A stretch of 64,000 bases of DNA. Source: Sphaerisporangium viridialbum (lineage in GTDB: Bacteria; Actinomycetota; Actinomycetes; Streptosporangiales; Streptosporangiaceae). Both the position numbers and the translations under genes were made by a program. Under the pieces are notes generated by a model that searched no databases, had not been told where the DNA came from, and was given only the letters and a program-made list of their open reading frames with translations. The first letter of the stretch is position 1, and the number at the start of each line of letters is the position of its first letter. Below are positions 7,379 through 14,890 of the stretch, one piece after another. The stretch is from positions 8,990,001 to 9,054,000 of the forward strand of contig NZ_CP187232.1 of NCBI RefSeq assembly GCF_049674955.1. Direction: 5' to 3'.

Positions 7379-9520
7379 TTGGCTTTTCCGCGCGGGCCCG
7401 GCACGAGACCACCTCGGCCAGCGGTCCCGGAGGCCCGCCTTCGCAGGAGACTTAGGCAGGCCGAGCTGACCACGTTCCGAGACCTTGGAGTCATACCCGA
7501 GATCGCTGATGCCCTGGAAACCGAGGGCATCATCTCACCGTTCCCCATTCAGGAGATGGCCCTTCCGCTCGCGATCAGCGGACAGGATGTCATCGGCCAG
7601 GCGCGCACAGGCACCGGCAAGACCTACGCCTTCGGCGTGGCGATGCTGCAGCGCGTCGGCAAGCCCCGCAAGAACCGCAAGAAGCCCCGCGGGCTCGTCG
7701 TCGTCCCGACGCGCGAGCTGGCCCTCCAGGTGACCGAGGATCTCGTCGTCGCCGGCGGCAAGCTGGGCTCGCGCATCCTCACCGTCTACGGCGGGCGCGC
7801 GTACGAGCCCCAGATCGAGGCGCTCAAGCAGGGCGTCGACGTCATCGTCGGCACGCCCGGCCGCCTCCTCGACCTGGTGAACCAGAAGCACCTCGACCTC
7901 AGCCAGGTGTCCATGCTGGTCCTGGACGAGGCCGACCGCATGCTCGACCTGGGCTTCCTTCCCGACATCGAGCGCATCATCAAGCTCATCCCGGCCGAGC
8001 GGCAGACCATGCTGTTCTCCGCCACGATGCCGGGCGAGATCGTCACCCTGTCCCGCCGTTACCTTTCCCGGCCGACGCACGTCCGCGCCGAGAACGCCGA
8101 CGCCGGCGACCAGGACATGTCGAAGACGATCCAGTTCGTCTGGCGCACGCACCGCATGGACAAGATCGAGATCGTCGGCCGCATGCTGCAGAGCGAGGGC
8201 CACGGGCTCACGATGGTGTTCTGCGAGACCAAGCGCGCCTGCGACATGGTCTCCGAGCAGCTCAAGGAGCGCGGCTTCGCGGCCGCGGCCGTGCACGGCG
8301 ACCTCGGGCAGGGCCAGCGCGAGCAGGCTCTCCGCGCGTTCCGCAGCGGCAAGATCGACGTTCTGGTGGCCACCGACGTGGCGGCGCGGGGCATCGACAT
8401 CGACGACGTCACCCACGTCGTCAACTACGACTGCCCGCAGGACGAGAAGACCTACGTCCACCGCATCGGCCGCACCGGCCGGGCGGGGCGCACGGGCGTC
8501 GCGGTGACCTTCGTCGAGTGGGAGGAGCTCACTCGCTGGAAGGTCATCAACAACGCCCTCGGCCTCGACTTCGCGGAGCCGGTCGAGACGTACTCGACCT
8601 CTCCGCACGTCTACACCGACCTCAACATCCCCGCGGGGACCAAGGGGGTGCTCCCGCGCGCCCAGAGGTCGCGCGCGGGCCTGGACGCCGAGCAGATCGA
8701 GGACATCGGCGAGACCGGGCGTCACCGCTCCCGCAAGGAGCGCGACGACCGCACCGAGCGGTCCGACCGTTCCGAGCGCCGCGAGCGCCCGGCCCGCAAC
8801 CGGCAGCGCCGCCGCACCCGTGGCGGCCAGGCCGCCGAGGGCATCGTGGCGGCCGACGGTGTCGTAGCTGCCGACGGTGTCGTGCCGGTCGACGGTGTCG
8901 TGCCGGCCGACGGTGTCGTGCCGGTCGACGGTGTCGTGGCTGCCGAGGTCGCGGGCACCGAGCGGTTCGAGCGGGCTTACACCGACTACACGGCGGTGGA
9001 GGGCGACATCCTCGCTCCCGAGCAGCCCGCCACCGTGTCGAAGGCGGTGCGGGCCCCGAAGAAGGCCCCGACCACGCCTTCCCCGGACCCCGTCGCCGCG
9101 GAGGTGCCCGCCCCCCGGCGCGCCCGCCGTGGCGCGAGCAAGGCAGCGCTGTCCGAGGCGCTCGCCGAGGTGACCCCCTCGGCGGCCGCAGAGCCCGGCG
9201 CGACCGCGCCCGTCGCCCAGGAGGCGCTCATCAGGACCGAGGAGATCGAGGCGACGGCCCGGCACACGCCGGCGCCCGCCGTGTCCGACGACTACCCCCC
9301 GGCGGCACGGCACACGCCCGCGCCCGCCCTGCCCGACGGGTTCGGAGTCGCGCCCGTCGAGCGCACCGAGCCGGAGCGGATCATCCCGCCGACTCCGTTC
9401 TCGATCATCTTCCAGTCGCCCGACCTGGCGACGGACGACGATGTTGCCCCGTCCGCGGCCTCCGAGCGCGTCCAGCAGCGACGCAGGCCCGCGTACCAGC
9501 GTCCTACCCGGAGGAGCTGA
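7379..9520 (+). CDS. DEAD-box RNA helicase with long disordered tail
   Basis: An ATP-dependent RNA helicase. Motifs in order are the Q motif (FPIQ), ARTGTGKT (I), PTRELA (Ia), TPGR (Ib), DEAD (II), SAT (III), ATDVAARGID (V) and HRIGRTGR (VI), all within residues about 60-380. After the core, RDDRTERSDRSERRERPARN gives a basic RNA-binding-like segment. A tandem hexapeptide region (VVPVDG/VVPADG) and a Pro/Ala/Glu-rich tail to residue 713 follow. The start is uncertain: TTG at 7379 is the longest choice, while family members begin near TTFRDLG, about 29 residues further on. The 228-bp leader may allow regulation such as cold induction, which is inference. Confidence 0.92.
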   Translation: MAFPRGPGTRPPRPAVPEARLRRRLRQAELTTFRDLGVIPEIADALETEGIISPFPIQEMALPLAISGQDVIGQARTGTGKTYAFGVAMLQRVGKPRKNRKKPRGLVVVPTRELALQVTEDLVVAGGKLGSRILTVYGGRAYEPQIEALKQGVDVIVGTPGRLLDLVNQKHLDLSQVSMLVLDEADRMLDLGFLPDIERIIKLIPAERQTMLFSATMPGEIVTLSRRYLSRPTHVRAENADAGDQDMSKTIQFVWRTHRMDKIEIVGRMLQSEGHGLTMVFCETKRACDMVSEQLKERGFAAAAVHGDLGQGQREQALRAFRSGKIDVLVATDVAARGIDIDDVTHVVNYDCPQDEKTYVHRIGRTGRAGRTGVAVTFVEWEELTRWKVINNALGLDFAEPVETYSTSPHVYTDLNIPAGTKGVLPRAQRSRAGLDAEQIEDIGETGRHRSRKERDDRTERSDRSERRERPARNRQRRRTRGGQAAEGIVAADGVVAADGVVPVDGVVPADGVVPVDGVVAAEVAGTERFERAYTDYTAVEGDILAPEQPATVSKAVRAPKKAPTTPSPDPVAAEVPAPRRARRGASKAALSEALAEVTPSAAAEPGATAPVAQEALIRTEEIEATARHTPAPAVSDDYPPAARHTPAPALPDGFGVAPVERTEPERIIPPTPFSIIFQSPDLATDDDVAPSAASERVQQRRRPAYQRPTRRS
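8846..8948 (+). repeat. 18-bp in-frame tandem repeat in helicase tail
   Basis: About five and a half copies of an 18-bp unit (core GCCGACGGTGTCGTG) encode VAADGV, VPVDGV and VPADGV. Copies differ at one or two bases, which points to recent slippage or expansion in a disordered linker. Confidence 0.8.
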
Positions 9521-9532
9521 ACGGGCCGGCGT

Positions 9533-9640
9533 ATGAACGACCGCGGCCAGAGCGGTGAGAACGGCGGGAAGCCCTCGCGGGCAGCCCGCCGTTCGAACGG
9601 CGCGCTCCCGGCCGAGGTGAAGCGCCATCCGATCAGGTGA
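9533..9640 (+). CDS. possible short basic protein
   Basis: A 35-codon frame starting ATG AAC GAC and ending in TGA, 12 bp after the helicase stop. It encodes a basic, Gly/Arg-rich peptide (MNDRGQSGENGGKPSRAARR...). The nearest Shine-Dalgarno-like bases (GGAGGAG, 9511-9516) lie 16 bp away, and no family is recognised. It may be chance. Confidence 0.2.
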   Translation: MNDRGQSGENGGKPSRAARRSNGALPAEVKRHPIR

Positions 9641-9721
9641 GAAAGTGGAAAGTCAACCACGCGACCGACGTAGAGCGTTTGACGGTGTTGCCGGGATGAA
9701 TCCTCAGTATCGTGGTGCCGC

Positions 9722-10600
9722 GTGAGTACGCCGCGCTTCCTAACGCTGCCTCCTGGTGTCCGTGCGCAGCAGATCGAGACCTCCGTGGGCACGTTCGCCG
9801 CCCTGGAGGCCCTGCCCGTCCGCGGTGTCCCTGAGCGATGGCCCGCGCTGCTGGTCCCGGGCTACACCGGCAGCAAGGAAGACTTCATAGCGATCTTCCA
9901 GACGCTCGCCCAGGCGGGGCGCCGCGTCGTCGCGGTCGACATGCGCGGCCAGTACGAGACCAAGGGGCCGGACGACCCCTCGGCGTACACCTGCGAGTCC
10001 CTCGGCGAGGACATCGACCATGTGGCCTCGATGGTGGGGGGCGGCGAGCCCGTCCACCTGGTGGGCCACTCCTTCGGCGGCCTGGTCACCCGCGAGACCG
10101 TGATCGGCGGCGCCACCAAGCTCGCGTCGTACACGCTGATGAGCTCGGGCCCGTCCGGGATCACCGGCCCCCGCGAGAAGGCGTGCCGCGTGATGCTGCG
10201 CGAGCTTCCCGAGGCCGGGCTCGAACACCTCTGGACTCACCGGCTGGAGCCCGAGGCCATCGTGGCCGGGGTTCCCGACGACATCCTGGCGTTCCTGCGC
10301 AGGCGGCTCCTGTCCAACTCGGCGACCGGTCTGATGACGATGGCCGAGCAGGTGCTGGGCGCCCCCGACCGGCTGGACGACCTGAGCGAGGTCGACGTGG
10401 CCACCCTGGTCCTCTACGGAGAGCACGACGACGGCTGGCCGCCCGCGATCCAGGCCGAGATGGCGCACCGCCTCGACGCCGACTGCGTCGTGGTGCCGGG
10501 AGCGCTCCATTCCCCCGCGGTCGAGGCTCCAGAGACGACGGCGCACGCGCTCACCCGCTTCTGGAACCAGGCCGAGCAGCGCCTCCTCCACACCGGCTGA
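9722..10600 (+). CDS. alpha/beta hydrolase
   Basis: A 292-residue alpha/beta-hydrolase fold enzyme. It has the oxyanion region LLVPGYTGSKEDF near residue 43, the nucleophile elbow GHSFGG near residue 117, YGEHDDGWPP carrying the likely acid near residue 235, and GALHSPAVEAP with the catalytic His near the end. The fold resembles lysophospholipase-like hydrolases; the substrate is unknown. The GTG start at 9722 fits the usual N-terminus. It reads in the helicase direction and precedes the DUF2236 gene by 53 bp, so the two are probably co-transcribed. Confidence 0.87.
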   Translation: MSTPRFLTLPPGVRAQQIETSVGTFAALEALPVRGVPERWPALLVPGYTGSKEDFIAIFQTLAQAGRRVVAVDMRGQYETKGPDDPSAYTCESLGEDIDHVASMVGGGEPVHLVGHSFGGLVTRETVIGGATKLASYTLMSSGPSGITGPREKACRVMLRELPEAGLEHLWTHRLEPEAIVAGVPDDILAFLRRRLLSNSATGLMTMAEQVLGAPDRLDDLSEVDVATLVLYGEHDDGWPPAIQAEMAHRLDADCVVVPGALHSPAVEAPETTAHALTRFWNQAEQRLLHTG

Positions 10601-10653
10601 CGCCCCGGCCCCCTCGCGGGGCCGGTCGCACGTCATGTCATCCTTTACTCGCT

Positions 10654-11562
10654 ATGAGGGACATCGGCGAGATCGTCGTCCAGCCGCCGCACAGGGTGAC
10701 CTGGCTGGTCCACATCGACCGCGCCATGTGGGTGGGAGGCGTCCGCGGCCTCATGCTCCAGGCACTGCACCCACTCGCGATGCGCGGCATCTGGCAGAAC
10801 TCCGGCTTCCAGGACGATCCGTTCGGGCGCCTGCGCCGCACCGCCGACTTCGTCGGCCGCGTGACCTTCGGCAGCCCGGAGGAGGCCGACCAGATCGGCC
10901 GCCGCGTGCGCGACATCCACCGGCGGCTGCGCATCAGCGATCCCGCCACCGGCAGGACCCACCGCGTCGACGATCCCGAGCTGCTGCTGTGGGTCCACTG
11001 CGCCGAGGTGTCGTCGTACCTGGAGACGGCCAGGCGCGGCGGGCTGCGGATCACGGACGCCCAGGCCGACCGCTACCTCAGGGAGCAGCGCCGCAGCGCC
11101 ACCTACGTCGGCCTGCACGAGGAGGACGTTCCCGGCTCGATGGGTGAGATGCGCGACTACTTCGCCGGCGTGCGACCGGCCCTTGCGGTGACGCCCGAGT
11201 CGGTGGCGGCGGTCCGGTTCCTGATCTGGCCGAGGATGCCGCGGCACCTGCGGTTCCTGACGCCGGGCAAGCCGGCGTACCTCCCGTTCGGGGCGCTGTG
11301 CTACTACACGCTGCCCGGCTGGGCCAGGCGGATGTACGGGGTGCTGCCCGAGGTGCCCCAGGGGCCCGTGACTGCGGCGCTGCGGGCGTTCAGGCTCGGC
11401 ATGAACTCGCTGCCGGAGACCGTGCACGACCGCGCTTTCATGCCCGGCACCCGCGACATGCTCGCCGGGGCCCGCGAGCGTCTCGGCGCCGCGGGGTACG
11501 ACGTGAGCAGGGGGCTCAAGGGACTGACCGACCCCCGCAGGTGGCCCGCCCCGGCAGGGTGA
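10654..11562 (+). CDS. DUF2236 / MpaB-like oxygenase-family protein
   Basis: A 302-residue protein of the DUF2236 family, which includes latex-clearing-protein-like and mycophenolic-acid-B-like haem proteins. The family signature RGLMLQALHPLAMRGIWQN lies near residue 30, followed by DPFGRLRRTADFV; the His in ALHP is the likely haem ligand by family knowledge. It is cytoplasmic, with no signal peptide. ATG at 10654 gives the family N-terminus, and the reading frame extends upstream only as an antisense-like shadow of the hydrolase. The substrate is unknown. Confidence 0.85.
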   Translation: MRDIGEIVVQPPHRVTWLVHIDRAMWVGGVRGLMLQALHPLAMRGIWQNSGFQDDPFGRLRRTADFVGRVTFGSPEEADQIGRRVRDIHRRLRISDPATGRTHRVDDPELLLWVHCAEVSSYLETARRGGLRITDAQADRYLREQRRSATYVGLHEEDVPGSMGEMRDYFAGVRPALAVTPESVAAVRFLIWPRMPRHLRFLTPGKPAYLPFGALCYYTLPGWARRMYGVLPEVPQGPVTAALRAFRLGMNSLPETVHDRAFMPGTRDMLAGARERLGAAGYDVSRGLKGLTDPRRWPAPAG

Positions 11563-11689
11563 GCCGGCACGCGTCGCCGGCGGCGGGCGTCGCCTGGGCG
11601 AGCCGGCACTCCACCCAGGAGGGCAGGGTCGACCGCCTCCTGACCCTGGCCACCACCGGCCTCGCCACCGCCTGAAGTCCCGGAAGGGG

Positions 11690-12736
11690 TCAGGACGAGT
11701 CCGCGAGGCCGTCCCAGGGCTGGTGTGAGGTGCCCGCGGCCTGACCCTCGGGGCAGTGCCTGCGGTAGTCGCACCACGAGCAGATCGGGCCGGTGTTCGG
11801 GGGGAAGCTCGCGTCGATCTCCGGCGGCACGGGCGCGGGCCCGGCACCGGCCGCGGCCGTACGAGAACCCCCACCCGCCGCGCCGGAGGCCGCCGCGCCG
11901 GAGGCCGCCGCGCCGGAGGCCGCCGCGCCGGAGGCCGCCGCGCCGGAGGCCGCCGTGCGGGAGGCCGCCGTGCGGGAGGCCGCCGGGCGGGAGGCGTTGC
12001 GCGGCGGGGCCGAGTCCGCGCGCCAGGCGCGGTAGAGCTCGTCGGCCTCCGAGGCCTCCATCGCGATCTCCTCCGCGCGGCCGATGTGGCGGCGGAGGGA
12101 CTCGTCGGTGTGCTCCCACTCGACGATGGAGCCCGTGGGGACGTGGTGGAGCTCCACCTTGCGGCACGCCCGGTGCATCACGCGCGAGGACGCCACGGCG
12201 TAGATCGCCAGCGCGAGGGAGGAGCGGGCGTCGTCCTCGGTGAGGGGACGCCTGCCGGTCTTGTAGTCGACCACCACCAGCTCGTCGCCGCGCCGGTCGA
12301 GCCGGTCGATGCGCCCTGAGACCGCGATCACGGACGTGCGGGTGGCGACGGTGCGCTCGACGCCGACCGGCTCGTCCGAGGGGTCGAGGGTGCTGGTGTA
12401 GCCCGAGACCATGGCCCGCGCGCGGTCGCGCCACACCGTGGACTGCTCCTGGTCGCGGAAGCCCTCGGTGATCCATCCCTTGGTGAGCAGGATGCCCGCC
12501 ATCGCGGGGGTCCTGCGCTCGTACGGCTCGCGCCACCATCCGGCCAGCGCGTTGTGGACCGACGCGCCGACGCTGTTGTGCGCCCACGGCGGGCCCTTGG
12601 GCGGGGCCGGGCGGTCGAGATAGGTGAAACGGTAGCGCCGAGGGCAGTCGAGCCAGGCGTTCAGCCGCGACGGCGTGCACGAATAGAGCCGCCTGGGCAT
12701 GCCTTCGAGACCGAGCTGCCCCTCTGCTTGCCCCAC
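11690..12736 (-). CDS. RecB-family PD-(D/E)XK exonuclease-like protein
   Basis: A 348-residue nuclease-domain protein resembling the C-terminal nuclease of RecB/AddB and Cas4. It has the N-terminal CPRRYRF segment near residue 31, GRIDRLDRRGDELVVVDYKTG with the PD-(D/E)XK Asp and Lys near residues 140-160, and C-terminal cysteines ICSWCDYRRHCPEG. With the first Cys these form the usual iron-sulfur cluster set. A low-complexity AASGA linker sits before the final cysteines. GTG at 12736 has AGGGAGAGG with 6 nt spacing and is preferred to the TTG at 12781. The role in repair is inferred from the family. Confidence 0.85.
   Translation of the reverse strand: MGQAEGQLGLEGMPRRLYSCTPSRLNAWLDCPRRYRFTYLDRPAPPKGPPWAHNSVGASVHNALAGWWREPYERRTPAMAGILLTKGWITEGFRDQEQSTVWRDRARAMVSGYTSTLDPSDEPVGVERTVATRTSVIAVSGRIDRLDRRGDELVVVDYKTGRRPLTEDDARSSLALAIYAVASSRVMHRACRKVELHHVPTGSIVEWEHTDESLRRHIGRAEEIAMEASEADELYRAWRADSAPPRNASRPAASRTAASRTAASGAAASGAAASGAAASGAAASGAAGGGSRTAAAGAGPAPVPPEIDASFPPNTGPICSWCDYRRHCPEGQAAGTSHQPWDGLADSS
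11878..11991 (-). repeat. 15-bp in-frame tandem repeat in the RecB-like gene
   Basis: Seven or so copies of a 15-bp unit (GAGGCCGCCGCGCCG type) encode AASGA/AASRT repeats between the nuclease core and the C-terminal cysteine cluster. The first five copies are identical, which suggests recent expansion of a flexible linker. Confidence 0.85.
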
Positions 12737-12796
12737 GGTCAGCCTCTCCCTTCGCCCCGGAAGGCACAGGCCGCCCGCCAAGGCAGCAGATCGTCA

Positions 12797-12928
12797 GCCG
12801 GCCACGCCGAGCGAGCCCGGCGTTCGGTAGCCGGCCACGCCGAGCGAGCCCGGCGTTCGGTAGCCGAGCACGCCGAGCGAGCCCGGCGTTCGGTAGTCGA
12901 GCACGCCGGGCGAGCCCGGCGCCGGAGA
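12797..12928. repeat. 33-bp intergenic tandem repeat (4 copies)
   Basis: Four head-to-tail 33-bp units lie between the RecB-like and metallo-beta-lactamase-fold genes. The first two are identical, the third differs at two bases and the fourth is more diverged. Each contains a CGCCG-AGCGAGC-CCGGCG-type inverted repeat, so the transcript would form a row of hairpins after the upstream minus-strand gene. This may act as a terminator array or be a variable-number repeat. Confidence 0.9.
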
Positions 12929-12947
12929 CGACGGGCTCGGCCTCGGA

Positions 12948-13661
12948 TCACTCGTCGAGGTTGAGCTTGATGCCCGAGGCACGCGTGCCGTCGGAGAGCG
13001 GACCCTCGGTGGCGGCGGCCGGGCCCGCACCGGTGAGCGACCCGGCGAGCCAGTCGTCGAAGTGCGGCTCCTGCCCGCCGATCGTGGTCTCCTCGCCGTG
13101 GGCGGGAAGCACCCTGGTGTCGGCCGGGAGGGTGAAGAGCCGCTCGCCGATCGCCGTGAGCTGGTCGGCAAGCGCGGGATACTCACCGCCGAGCTTGCCC
13201 GGCCCGTCGGCCAGGAGCGTCTTGCCGGTGAAGACCGCGCCCAGCGCCTCGACGTACAGCGAGACGCCGCCCGGGGTGATGCCGGGCGTGGCGATGACCT
13301 CCAGCTCGACGTCGGCGACGCCGAAGATGCCCTCGTCCTCCATGTCGATGTCGGGGTAGGTCTCCTGCCAGGTGTCACGCCAGAGCTGGCGGTCCTTGCG
13401 GTTGAGGGCGACGACCGCCTCGTCGCGCGCCGCCACCTCGATGGCCCCGCCGACGTGGTCGGGCAGGCCGTGGGTGCAGATGACCGCGAGCACCTCGCGC
13501 TCACCCACGCTGGAAAGGATCGTCTCCGCGTCGCGCGCGGGGTCGATAACGATGACCTCCTCATCGTCGCCCACGATCCACGTGTTGTTCTCGACCTTGT
13601 ATTCGGCGCCGTCGATGTCCACGACGCCCTCGGTCACCACTCGCTCGATACGCGCTGTCAC
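12948..13661 (-). CDS. metallo-beta-lactamase-fold protein with degraded metal site
   Basis: A 237-residue protein that aligns by eye with glyoxalase-II-like actinobacterial MBL hydrolases throughout (VENNTWIVGDDEEVIVIDPARDA, AHGEETTIGGQEPHFDDWL). The ligand motifs are altered: HxHxDH reads HGLPDH, so the second His is Leu; HTPGHTPG reads ATPGITPG, so the ligand His is Ile; and GDTLF reads GKTLL, so the bridging Asp is Lys. The remaining AHGEETT His is kept. The frame is intact, so a pseudoenzyme or altered chemistry is more likely than decay. GTG at 13661 gives the family start VTARIERV. Confidence 0.85.
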   Translation of the reverse strand: MTARIERVVTEGVVDIDGAEYKVENNTWIVGDDEEVIVIDPARDAETILSSVGEREVLAVICTHGLPDHVGGAIEVAARDEAVVALNRKDRQLWRDTWQETYPDIDMEDEGIFGVADVELEVIATPGITPGGVSLYVEALGAVFTGKTLLADGPGKLGGEYPALADQLTAIGERLFTLPADTRVLPAHGEETTIGGQEPHFDDWLAGSLTGAGPAAATEGPLSDGTRASGIKLNLDE

Positions 13662-13774
13662 GGCCACGACCTTACCGAACACTTGAACCGGTCTCGATAA
13701 GCAAACGGATGACATTGACGAAGAACCTCACGCCGTGTGCCGGTTCCGCGGTCACGCCGGACGGCGCCCCAGGC

Positions 13775-14410
13775 CTACGGCTCGGCTCCCAGACGCGGCG
13801 AGAAGGCGCCGTAGGGCAGATCGAGGTCCTGGTCCTGCTCCCTCAGGTCGCGCAGGGCGAGCTGGGCGAGCTCGACGAGGCACCCGGCCTCGGCCGGCCA
13901 GCCGATGATCCACAGCCAGTTGCCCATGGCCTCGCCGACGTACGCGACGCGGTCGGACGGGCCCTCCACCAGCCAGAGCGCCGTCGGGTGCCCGAGGGTG
14001 TCGACCTTGGCGTTGGGCGGGCCGAGGTCGAACCCCGGGCCGGGATCGGGGCCGTCCAGCCCCGCGAAGGCCGCCCCGAGCCCGATGCCGGGCTCCTCCG
14101 CCACGATGAGGAGGTCGGCGGGCCCGTGGGTGACCGCCGGCCCGGACAGGGCCACCACTCCAGCATGGGTGCCGGTGAGCTCCTCTCCGGCATCCCCGAA
14201 CCCGGTCACCAGCCACCCCGTCGGCAACGGCCACGGCAACCAGAAGGGGACGCGCGAACCCTTGCGGACCACGTCGAGCGCCTCCTCGGACGGGCGTCTC
14301 GACTGGAAGGGCGGGACGGTGCCGTGCACGCCGCAACGCCAGGCGCTTGACCATGCGCTAGGTGGGCGTAGCGTGCCGAAACACCGAGGGCAGGTGGGAG
14401 CGGCTCTCAC
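13775..14410 (-). CDS. DUF6758 family protein with zinc-ribbon N-terminus
   Basis: A 211-residue protein of a widely conserved actinobacterial family. The N-terminus RAAPTCPRCFGTLR...RCGVHGTV gives a CxxC...CxxH zinc-ribbon-like pattern. It is followed by the family core VPFWLPWPLPTGWLVTGFGDAG and the C-terminal DLPYGAFSPRL. The function is unknown and no signal peptide is present. GTG at 14410 places the zinc ribbon at the N-terminus, as in relatives. It is divergent from the Nudix gene, whose start is 72 bp away. Confidence 0.82.
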   Translation of the reverse strand: MRAAPTCPRCFGTLRPPSAWSSAWRCGVHGTVPPFQSRRPSEEALDVVRKGSRVPFWLPWPLPTGWLVTGFGDAGEELTGTHAGVVALSGPAVTHGPADLLIVAEEPGIGLGAAFAGLDGPDPGPGFDLGPPNAKVDTLGHPTALWLVEGPSDRVAYVGEAMGNWLWIIGWPAEAGCLVELAQLALRDLREQDQDLDLPYGAFSPRLGAEP

Positions 14411-14482
14411 AGTTATCCACGGTGCTTCCGTCAACGCGCGAAAGTCAAGGGGCATCCCGTTATCCCGGCGTAATCTTGGCCT

Positions 14483-14890
14483 ATGCGCGTGAGATGCGTG
14501 GGAGCGATCGTCCTCGACGGCGCCGGGCGGCTGCTGCTGGTCAGGCGCGGCCACCCGCCGGGCGAGGGCCTGTGGTCGCTCCCGGGCGGCCGGGTCGAGC
14601 CCGGCGAGTCGGACGCCGGCGCCCTGGCGCGTGAGCTTCTGGAGGAGACCGGCCTGCCGGTGTCGGTCGGCGGGCTCGCCGGCACCGTCGAGCGGCCAGG
14701 CCCGGGCGGCGTCCTGTACGAGATCCACGACTACTTCGCCTCGGCCAGGGCCGGCACGCCCCGGCCGGGCGACGACGCGGCCGGCGTGGGGTGGTTCGCC
14801 CCCGCCGATCTCGCGCGGCTCCCGCTCACCTCCGGCCTCCTCGACACGCTGATCGCGTGGCACGTCCTTCCCGCCGGGGTCAGCGGCTGA
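14483..14890 (+). CDS. NUDIX hydrolase
   Basis: A 135-residue Nudix enzyme that hydrolyses a nucleoside-diphosphate-linked substrate. The complete Nudix box, GX5EX7REXXEEXG, is visible as GGRVEPGESDAGALAR followed by ELLEETG, residues about 35-57. Everything else is the minimal fold, and the substrate is unknown. TAATCT, a plausible -10, lies 7 bp upstream of the ATG and no Shine-Dalgarno is present, so the mRNA is probably leaderless. The last 11 bp overlap the 3' end of the convergent large membrane-protein gene. Confidence 0.9.
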   Translation: MRVRCVGAIVLDGAGRLLLVRRGHPPGEGLWSLPGGRVEPGESDAGALARELLEETGLPVSVGGLAGTVERPGPGGVLYEIHDYFASARAGTPRPGDDAAGVGWFAPADLARLPLTSGLLDTLIAWHVLPAGVSG

